Assembly: GCA_029225485.1 (NCBI GenBank)
Contig: JAQXWO010000241.1
Coordinates: forward strand, 1 to 38,412
Direction of reading: 5' to 3'
Source: Lachnospiraceae bacterium
GTDB taxonomy: Bacteria > Bacillota > Clostridia > Lachnospirales > Lachnospiraceae
Length of the DNA stretch: 38,412 nucleotides
In this document: positions 33,138 to 38,412 of the stretch, piece by piece
How positions within the stretch are numbered: position 1 is the stretch's first letter
Layout: each line of letters starts with the position of its first letter
Position numbers and translations under genes: made by a program
Notes under the pieces: generated by a model
Told to the model about the DNA's origin: nothing
Databases searched by the model: none
The model's input: only the letters and a program-made list of their open reading frames with translations

Positions 33138-34498
33138 CAGAAAAATCAAATCCGATCTATGAACAGCGGGAGCGGGGGATCGCCTTTATGGAGATTGGTA
33201 TGGATATCCTCCGCAATGCGAGAAATGAGCTGTATCTGGCCATGCGTTTCCTGGATGTTTCCCTGTCTTCGCTTGCTTTTGTGCCGGAGCAGCAGATCAG
33301 TCTCATGGGTACAGACGGGGCTGCTCTTTATTTCCAGCCGGAGGCTCTGGCATCTCTGTTCCGGAAGGGCCGTGTACTGGTGAACCGTGCCTATCTGCAC
33401 AGTATTCTGCACTGTCTCTTCGGTCATCTGTGGCATCAGAAGGAACGGGATGCCGAATACTGGAATCTGGCCTGCGACATCGCGGCAGAATGGGTGCTGG
33501 ACGGACTTCAGGTGCGTGCTGTCCATGTGCCCGGATCCATGTTCCGGCGCAGCGTGTACCGGAAGCTGGCATCCTGGGACAGGGATCCGGACGGACAACA
33601 GGAGGAATATGCGGCAGTGTATTCTTTTACCGCGACGGCGGAGCGTATTTATCGTATTCTCTGCCAGATGCATCTGCCGCAGCCGAGAATGGATGAGCTG
33701 GTGCGGGAATTTACCGTGGATGATCACAGGATGTGGCGGCAGGAGGATTCGCAGAATCAGCCGGATCCAATGCGCCAGCGGTGGGATGATATCCGGGACA
33801 GGATGCAGACAGAGATGGAGACCTTTTCCAAAGAGGCTTCCGACGATGTGCGCAGCCTGACCGATCAGGTGGAAATCGAGAACCGGGAGCGGTATGATTA
33901 CCGGGAATTTCTGAAGAAATTTTCCGTGCTCAAGGAAGAAATGCAGGTGGACATGGATTCTTTTGATTATATTTTTTATAATTACGGGATGAGCCTGTAT
34001 GGAAACATGCCGCTGATCGAGCCTCTGGAGACGAAGGAGGTCCGGCGGGTGGAGGATTTTGTGATCGTGATCGATACCTCCATGTCCTGCCAGGGCGATC
34101 TTGTCCGCCGGTTTCTGGAAGAGACCTGCAATATTCTGCAGGAGTCGGAGAGCTTTTTCCGCAGGATCAATATACGGATCCTGCAGTGCGATGACAGGAT
34201 ACAGGAAGATGTGAAGATCACCAGCCATGAGGAACTGGCTGCGTACATGAAGCATTTTACGGTGAAAGGTCTGGGAGGTACAGACTTTCGGCCGGCTTTT
34301 GTCTATGTGGAGGAACTTCTGCGCAGAAGAGAATTTACGAAGCTGCGGGGACTGATCTATTTTACAGACGGTTACGGCACATTTCCTGTGCGCAAACCGG
34401 ATTATGAGACAGCCTTTGTATTCTTAAAAGAGGATTACCGGGACGTGGACGTTCCGCCCTGGGCCATCAGACTGATACTGGCGCCGGAGGATCTGTAA
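33134..34498 (+). CDS. VWA-like protein with degenerate DUF2201 metallopeptidase domain
   Basis: This 454-residue cytoplasmic protein has an N-terminal DUF2201_N-like domain (about 1-250) and a C-terminal von Willebrand A domain (about 305-450). The VWA metal site is intact: VIVIDTSMSC gives DxSxS, GGTDFRP gives the Thr, and YFTDGYGTFP the second Asp. The metallopeptidase motif that reads HExxH in this family is HSILHCLFGH (residues 89-98) here, so the catalytic Glu is Ser and activity is doubtful. A charged helical stretch (about 215-290) links the domains. The GTG start at 33134 follows AGGAGG by 8 nt and overlaps the LRR stop. Proteins of this kind pair with MoxR-type ATPases, and one is encoded downstream at 35252, beyond thyX. 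Confidence 0.87.
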   Translation: MTEKSNPIYEQRERGIAFMEIGMDILRNARNELYLAMRFLDVSLSSLAFVPEQQISLMGTDGAALYFQPEALASLFRKGRVLVNRAYLHSILHCLFGHLWHQKERDAEYWNLACDIAAEWVLDGLQVRAVHVPGSMFRRSVYRKLASWDRDPDGQQEEYAAVYSFTATAERIYRILCQMHLPQPRMDELVREFTVDDHRMWRQEDSQNQPDPMRQRWDDIRDRMQTEMETFSKEASDDVRSLTDQVEIENRERYDYREFLKKFSVLKEEMQVDMDSFDYIFYNYGMSLYGNMPLIEPLETKEVRRVEDFVIVIDTSMSCQGDLVRRFLEETCNILQESESFFRRINIRILQCDDRIQEDVKITSHEELAAYMKHFTVKGLGGTDFRPAFVYVEELLRRREFTKLRGLIYFTDGYGTFPVRKPDYETAFVFLKEDYRDVDVPPWAIRLILAPEDL

Positions 34499-34529
34499 AA
34501 TTCTTCTGGAAAACCGGACGATATTCGGT

Positions 34530-34535
34530 TATAAT
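34530..34535 (+). promoter_or_regulatory. Possible thyX promoter (-10 only)
   Basis: A perfect TATAAT lies in the 118-nt gap between the VWA and thyX genes. The sequence 17 nt upstream (TGGAAA) is a poor -35. It may allow thyX to be expressed independently of the upstream pair. Confidence 0.4.
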
Positions 34536-34616
34536 TTTGCGGGTCTGTGAGAGCGCAGAGCGCAAAACAGGCCGTCGGATATCTTCAGACATCTTAATTT
34601 TAGAAAGGACAGAAAA

Positions 34617-35246
34617 ATGAGAATTGTTGAACCAAAAGTAGAGATTATCACACCGATCCACGGTCAGGAGATCCTGCATCACATCGAACAGGTGGGCAGA
34701 GTCTGCTATAAATCAGAAAATAATATAACAGAGGGATCTGCGGAAAAATTTGTGGGTGGAATCATTAAGCGTGGACATGAAGCGGTGATCGAGCATTACA
34801 ATATTACGGTCAAATTTACGACAGACCGGGGGATCACTCATGAGATCGTGCGTCACCGGATCGCCAGCTATGCCCAGGAGAGTACCAGATACTGCAACTA
34901 TTCCAAGGATAAATTCAGCAATGAGATTGCAGTGATCCGGCCGGTGGACATCAAAGAAGGAACGAAAGAATATCAGGACTGGAAGGAAGCCATGGAAAGC
35001 GCAGAAAAATTCTATTTTGCGCTGCTTGCCGACGGCTGCAAGGCACAGACGGCCCGTTCCGTGCTTCCTACCTGTACCAAGACAGAAATCATGGTTACCA
35101 TGAACCTGCGGGAGTGGAGACATTTTATCAGGCTGCGAGCAGCTTCGGCAGCACATCCGGATATCCGGATTCTGGCAGTGGATCTTTGGAAGCAGTTTAA
35201 GGAGCAGATTCCGGTGATTTTTGACGACATAGAGATAGAAGAGTGA
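34617..35246 (+). CDS. thyX: Flavin-dependent thymidylate synthase
   Basis: This 209-residue enzyme converts dUMP to dTMP using FAD, NADPH and methylenetetrahydrofolate, the alternative to ThyA. The ThyX signature is present as RHRIASYAQESTRY (from Arg79), and a second conserved block is NLREWRHFIRLRAASAAHPDIR. GHEAVIEHYNITVKF precedes the signature, as in other ThyX proteins. The common NE in the signature is AQ here, a substitution seen in several Clostridia. AGAAAGGA lies 8 nt before the ATG. The stop overlaps a possible GTG start of the ATPase gene by 4 nt, and the more likely ATG is 6 nt on, so the two are tightly linked. There is no obvious biochemical connection between dTMP synthesis and the surrounding ATPase/VWA genes. 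Confidence 0.96.
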   Translation: MRIVEPKVEIITPIHGQEILHHIEQVGRVCYKSENNITEGSAEKFVGGIIKRGHEAVIEHYNITVKFTTDRGITHEIVRHRIASYAQESTRYCNYSKDKFSNEIAVIRPVDIKEGTKEYQDWKEAMESAEKFYFALLADGCKAQTARSVLPTCTKTEIMVTMNLREWRHFIRLRAASAAHPDIRILAVDLWKQFKEQIPVIFDDIEIEE

Positions 35247-35251
35247 CTGAT

Positions 35252-36760
35252 ATGAATATCAAACGTGCAAAACAGGAAATTAAGGATACGATCGAATCCT
35301 ATCTTCTGAAGGACGAGGACGGGGAATATGTGATTCCTCAGGTGCGTCAGCGGCCGGTGCTGCTGCTGGGAGCTCCCGGTATTGGAAAAACACAGATCAT
35401 GGAGCAAATCGCCCGGGAGTGCGGGATCGGTCTGGTGGCTTACACCATCACCCATCACACGCGTCAGAGCGCCATAGGCCTGCCGTTTATTTCTCAGAAA
35501 CAATTCGGAGGAAAAGAGTACGCAGTTACAGAATATACCATGAGTGAGATCGTCACCTCTGTCTATGAAAAGATGGAGCAGACGGGATTGTCAGAGGGGA
35601 TTCTGTTTCTGGATGAGATCAACTGTGTGTCGGAGACACTGGCGCCTGCCATGCTGCAGTTTCTGCAGTGTAAGACTTTCGGTACCCATGCGATTCCACA
35701 GGGATGGATCATCGTGGCTGCAGGAAATCCTCCGGAATACAACAAATCTGTCCGGGAATTTGATGTAGTGACCATGGATCGTGTGAAAAAAATCGAGGTG
35801 GAGCCGGATTTTGGAGTCTGGAGAGAGTATGCCGGCCAGGCCCATATACATCCTGCCATTATTTCTTATCTGACGGCCCGCACCGGTTATTTTTACAAGA
35901 TGGAAACAACGGTGGACGGAAGAAGGTTCGCCACGCCCCGTGGATGGGAGGATCTGTCCAGGATTCTGGAGGTCTATGAAAAACTCGGGAAAAAAGTGGA
36001 CCGTGAGGTGGCGGTACAGTATATTCAGCACGAAAAGATAGCCAAAGATTTTGCCAATTATCTGGAACTGTTTGAAAAGTATCAGATGGATTATCAGCTG
36101 GATGCCGTGCTGGCGGGGCATATCGATGATATTCTGATCAAAAAAGCATCTCACGCATCTTTTGACGAGCGTCTCAGCGTTGTCAGCCTTCTGCTGTCCC
36201 GGTGCAGCAGGGCCTTTGCAGAGGTGGAAACAAAGGAACAGGAACTGGAGCAGATCTTCGGACAGCTGAAATCCCTGAAAGAAGGTATGCTTGGTACGTA
36301 CAGCAGCAGTCCCCAGGAGCTGATGGAAGAGACCGCAGAGCAGTTCGAAAGGGAATATGAGCAGAAAAAGAAGGCAGAGCTTCTGTCCCGGGAAGACGCA
36401 AAGATCTGCCGCAGTGTCATGAGAAAACTGGAAGAACTGGTGCAGCAGCTGAAAAAGAATGGAATTACTGACGGACAGGCTGCATTCGAGTGGATCAGGC
36501 AGTGGTTTGATCGGCAGCAGGATGTACAGGAAGAAGAAAGAGACCGGGCTGGAGCCATGCTGGAGCACGCTTTTGATTTTATGGAGGCTGCCTTCGGACC
36601 GGGGCAGGAACTGGTGATATTTATTTCGGAGATGAATGCTGACTATTACTGTGTGCGCTTCCTGCAGGATTATGAGTGTGAACGGTATTATTACTATAAT
36701 AAAAGCCTGCTGGTGGAAGATAACAGCAGAGCAATTGAAGCGAGGCTGAGAGAGCTGTAG
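35252..36760 (+). CDS. MoxR-like AAA+ ATPase
   Basis: This 502-residue ATPase has a single N-terminal AAA+ module (about 1-235) with Walker A GAPGIGKT (residues 40-47) and Walker B ILFLDEIN (Asp121-Glu122). The blocks THHTRQSAIGLPFI and VAAGNPPEYNKSVREFD, and the arginine-rich RRFATPRGWEDL, are typical of MoxR-family proteins that act on a VWA partner. The second half (about 250-502) is helical and highly charged with coiled-coil character (around EQFEREYEQKKKAELLSREDA) and was not recognised. The start at ATG 35252 is preferred (GAG 8 nt upstream) over a GTG at 35243 that overlaps the thyX stop. Its natural partner in this window is the VWA/DUF2201 protein at 33134. The MBL-fold gene follows 50 nt on. 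Confidence 0.9.
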   Translation: MNIKRAKQEIKDTIESYLLKDEDGEYVIPQVRQRPVLLLGAPGIGKTQIMEQIARECGIGLVAYTITHHTRQSAIGLPFISQKQFGGKEYAVTEYTMSEIVTSVYEKMEQTGLSEGILFLDEINCVSETLAPAMLQFLQCKTFGTHAIPQGWIIVAAGNPPEYNKSVREFDVVTMDRVKKIEVEPDFGVWREYAGQAHIHPAIISYLTARTGYFYKMETTVDGRRFATPRGWEDLSRILEVYEKLGKKVDREVAVQYIQHEKIAKDFANYLELFEKYQMDYQLDAVLAGHIDDILIKKASHASFDERLSVVSLLLSRCSRAFAEVETKEQELEQIFGQLKSLKEGMLGTYSSSPQELMEETAEQFEREYEQKKKAELLSREDAKICRSVMRKLEELVQQLKKNGITDGQAAFEWIRQWFDRQQDVQEEERDRAGAMLEHAFDFMEAAFGPGQELVIFISEMNADYYCVRFLQDYECERYYYYNKSLLVEDNSRAIEARLREL

Positions 36761-36810
36761 AAACAAAGCATTTTTATGGCTGTATCTGCAACCTGGAAAG
36801 AGGACATCGG

Positions 36811-38022
36811 ATGAAGAAGATAAGAATGTACAATGTGGGATTTGGGGATTGTTTCTGTCTCAGAGAAAGAAAAAGCAGCCTTCTGGTTGATTTTGGTACA
36901 AGCAATAAAAAAATAGGAAATAAACTGCGCGATGAAGTCTTTGACCGGGTGATCTCAGACTTGTCGACCATGCCACGGAAGAATCTTCTTCTTTCCCATT
37001 TTCATCCAGATCATCTGTCCGGCCTGCTTTATATGATGAAAAAGAAGGATCAGGCAGGGGAGTTCCATACGATATATCTGCCGGATGTGTTTTCGCAGCC
37101 GCAGATGACCAGGATCCTTACCATTCAGATCATGGCTGACCTGATGAACGGCTCCTATCTTCCGGGGCGGCAGGTGAGCCTGGCGGCGCTTCTTGAGACA
37201 CTTTGTTCCAGTCCCTGCCATATCTGTCTATTGAAACGGGGAGATATCTTTGAAGAAAAATATCAGACATTGTGGCCGGATACGGACTGGATCCTCCGGG
37301 AAGTAGATGATCTGATCCGGGGGATTCCGGAAGCAGTTCTGGTAGGGTGGAATGCCCTGTATGAACTTGCCGAACAGATGCGTGCCGTGATCTGCTCCAT
37401 GACCATGGATGAAGAGGTACTCTGGAAGGAAGGGCTGAAAGCATCCGGAGTACTGCAGGAAGGGGAAAACGAGGACAGGGAGACTGTCTGTCGGAGAGCA
37501 GGGGAAAGTCTGCTCAAAAGATTTGCCCAGGTGCGTAAGTCACAGGAAGTGTCACAGCTTCTTCATTATTTTGAGAGAAGACAGATGGAGCTGCGTCGGT
37601 TTAAACACAAGATCAGCATCGTATTTCAGAACAGGACAGACGGAGAACTGAATGTGCTGTTCACAGGAGATATTCCGTCCTCTTATCTGCAGGCTGTTGC
37701 AGATAATTACGACGGAAGCTGTCCCCTTCATGAGCATTACTGGTGCATCAAGGTTCCGCACCACGGCACTGGTTCCCATTTTTTTGATTTTGGCAGATAC
37801 ACTCCGGACAATATGCTGATCTCCAATGGCATCTACTATGCCAACAGTCGGAAACAGGAGAGGGAGAGCCGCATCTGCGGACTGTATGCCGGTCTGTTCT
37901 ATATAGAAGATACCACGATGTACTGTGCCAGCAGCGAAAACTGCGAAGGATACCGAAGCGGCTGCGGATGCACCTGCCGGGAGCATGAGATTATAGACCC
38001 GGGATATTATAAAGATATTTAA
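36811..38022 (+). CDS. Metallo-beta-lactamase-fold hydrolase with insertion and Cys-rich tail
   Basis: This 403-residue protein has an MBL fold of the ComEC/Rec2-like branch. The metal motif is SHFHPDHLSG (His63, His65, Asp67, His68), followed by FTGD (Asp287) and PHHGTG (His317-His318). About 200 residues separate the first and second metal motifs, much longer than in single-domain MBL proteins; this insertion is helical and charged. The C-terminus is Cys-rich (CASSENCEGY, CGCTC) and could bind zinc. No transmembrane segment is present. GAGG lies 8-10 nt before the ATG. It follows the ATPase gene by 50 nt and probably ends that operon. Many MBL proteins of this branch act on nucleic acids or phosphodiesters, but the substrate here is unknown. 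No terminator separates it from the rRNA promoters. Confidence 0.85.
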   Translation: MKKIRMYNVGFGDCFCLRERKSSLLVDFGTSNKKIGNKLRDEVFDRVISDLSTMPRKNLLLSHFHPDHLSGLLYMMKKKDQAGEFHTIYLPDVFSQPQMTRILTIQIMADLMNGSYLPGRQVSLAALLETLCSSPCHICLLKRGDIFEEKYQTLWPDTDWILREVDDLIRGIPEAVLVGWNALYELAEQMRAVICSMTMDEEVLWKEGLKASGVLQEGENEDRETVCRRAGESLLKRFAQVRKSQEVSQLLHYFERRQMELRRFKHKISIVFQNRTDGELNVLFTGDIPSSYLQAVADNYDGSCPLHEHYWCIKVPHHGTGSHFFDFGRYTPDNMLISNGIYYANSRKQERESRICGLYAGLFYIEDTTMYCASSENCEGYRSGCGCTCREHEIIDPGYYKDI

Positions 38023-38040
38023 AAAAGTTGAAAAAAGTTG

Positions 38041-38069
38041 TTGACAAGAGTGAAATGACGTGGTAACAT
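38041..38069 (+). promoter_or_regulatory. rRNA promoter P1
   Basis: TTGACA (38041-38046) and TAACAT (38064-38069) have a 17-nt spacer, preceded by A-tracts that could act as an UP element. The block AAAAAAGTTGTTGACAA (38031-38047) recurs exactly at P2. Confidence 0.8.
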
Positions 38070-38078
38070 AGCAAATGT

Positions 38079-38115
38079 CGCCGCGAGAGAGCGGCGCGGA
38101 ACTTCAAAAAGTTCC
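38079..38115 (+). other. Two adjacent hairpins between the rRNA promoters
   Basis: CGCCGC-gagaga-GCGGCG (38079-38096) is followed by GGAACTT-caaa-AAGTTCC (38098-38115). Both are perfect stems, separated by 1 nt, and would form only in transcripts from P1. No U-run follows. Confidence 0.6.
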
Positions 38116-38135
38116 GAAAGAAAATAAAAAAGTTG

Positions 38136-38164
38136 TTGACAAACGCAAACAACTGTGATAAGAT
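38136..38164 (+). promoter_or_regulatory. rRNA promoter P2
   Basis: TTGACA (38136-38141) and TAAGAT (38159-38164) have a 17-nt spacer and a TG before the -10. The block AAAAAAGTTGTTGACAA (38126-38142) is identical to that at P1. A 7-bp stem GTTGCTG/CAGCAAC (38171-38194) lies just after the start. Confidence 0.85.
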
Positions 38165-38263
38165 ATCAAAGTTGCTGCGGAACGGAACAGCAACGAAGAA
38201 CCTTGATAACTGAACAGTGAAACAACCTTGAAAAATTCTTAAAAGTTTTATTTTTTAAGGAAC

Positions 38264-38276
38264 TGACCTTTAAAAC
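38264..38276 (+). promoter_or_regulatory. boxA-like antitermination element in the rRNA leader
   Basis: TGACCTTTAAAAC resembles the boxA sequence bound by NusB/NusE in rRNA leaders and lies about 50 nt before the 16S gene. The match is imperfect and was judged by eye. Confidence 0.35.
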
Positions 38277-38326
38277 AGTAAAGGAAAGATAGCCAAGACG
38301 TTATCTGACCGAGAATCAAACACATT

Positions 38327-38412
<86 letters not shown>

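Noticed and set aside
33146-34255. 369-codon minus-strand open frame inside the VWA gene
   Set aside because: It is the antisense shadow of a gene with intact VWA motifs; no domain or start signal is seen.
35591-36766. 391-codon minus-strand open frame inside the AAA ATPase gene
   Set aside because: It lies opposite Walker B and the coiled-coil region, its composition (Phe/His/Leu-rich) is that of an antisense frame, and there is no ribosome binding site.

Overview
The window comes from a Gram-positive, anaerobic gut-type Firmicute, most likely a member of the Lachnospiraceae (Clostridia). The evidence is the first ~86 nt of a 16S rRNA gene at the right end, strong AGGAGG-type ribosome binding sites, TTGACA/TATAAT promoters with 17-nt spacers, and a gene content typical of that family (PurF-like paralogue, DUF1836, DUF3786, DegV, ThyX, several cytoplasmic glycosidases). 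No phage, insertion sequence, CRISPR array or tRNA was seen. The start of the window cuts into a gene, and the end cuts into the 16S gene.

Layout from left to right. 1-2682: a MacAB-type ABC export operon (adaptor, ATPase, permease). 2706-5580: GH42 beta-galactosidase plus a HAD phosphatase, closed by a bidirectional terminator. 5596-9412: a secreted GH43 arabinanase-like enzyme, transcribed leftward from a promoter with an operator-like palindrome at its start point and a ~300-nt leader, divergent from a TetR-family regulator. 9447-15180: sodium/proline symporter, M55 D-aminopeptidase (minus strand), and a divergent MATE exporter with a C69 dipeptidase, a small peptide/amino-acid group. 15244-18979: phospholipase-D-like protein and GH78 alpha-rhamnosidase. 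18983-21712: DUF1836 regulator (minus strand), DegV protein and an alpha/beta esterase. 21848-26466: GH36 alpha-galactosidase, AraC regulator and GH4 glycosidase, an alpha-galactoside operon. 26485-26721: a non-coding fold-back repeat. 26781-28937: GH8 reducing-end oligoxylanase and a DUF3786 protein. 28937-32020: a PurF-like protein lacking the glutaminase cysteine (minus strand), divergent from a second MATE exporter. 32057-38022: LRR protein, VWA/DUF2201 protein, ThyX, MoxR-like AAA ATPase and metallo-beta-lactamase-fold protein. 38041-38412: tandem rRNA promoters, leader and the 16S start.

Functionally, much of the window is plant-glycan use. One secreted enzyme (GH43) cuts polymer outside, and cytoplasmic enzymes (GH42, GH78, GH36, GH4, GH8) finish imported oligosaccharides. 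No sugar transporter is in the window, so uptake must be encoded elsewhere.

The least explained parts are (i) the 32-38 kb cluster, where a MoxR-type ATPase, a VWA protein with a degenerate metallopeptidase motif, a cytoplasmic LRR protein and an MBL-fold protein are linked around thyX, (ii) the PurF paralogue without its glutaminase nucleophile, and (iii) the fold-back/tandem repeat at 26.5 kb. All functional calls are from reading motifs by eye; no database search was run.
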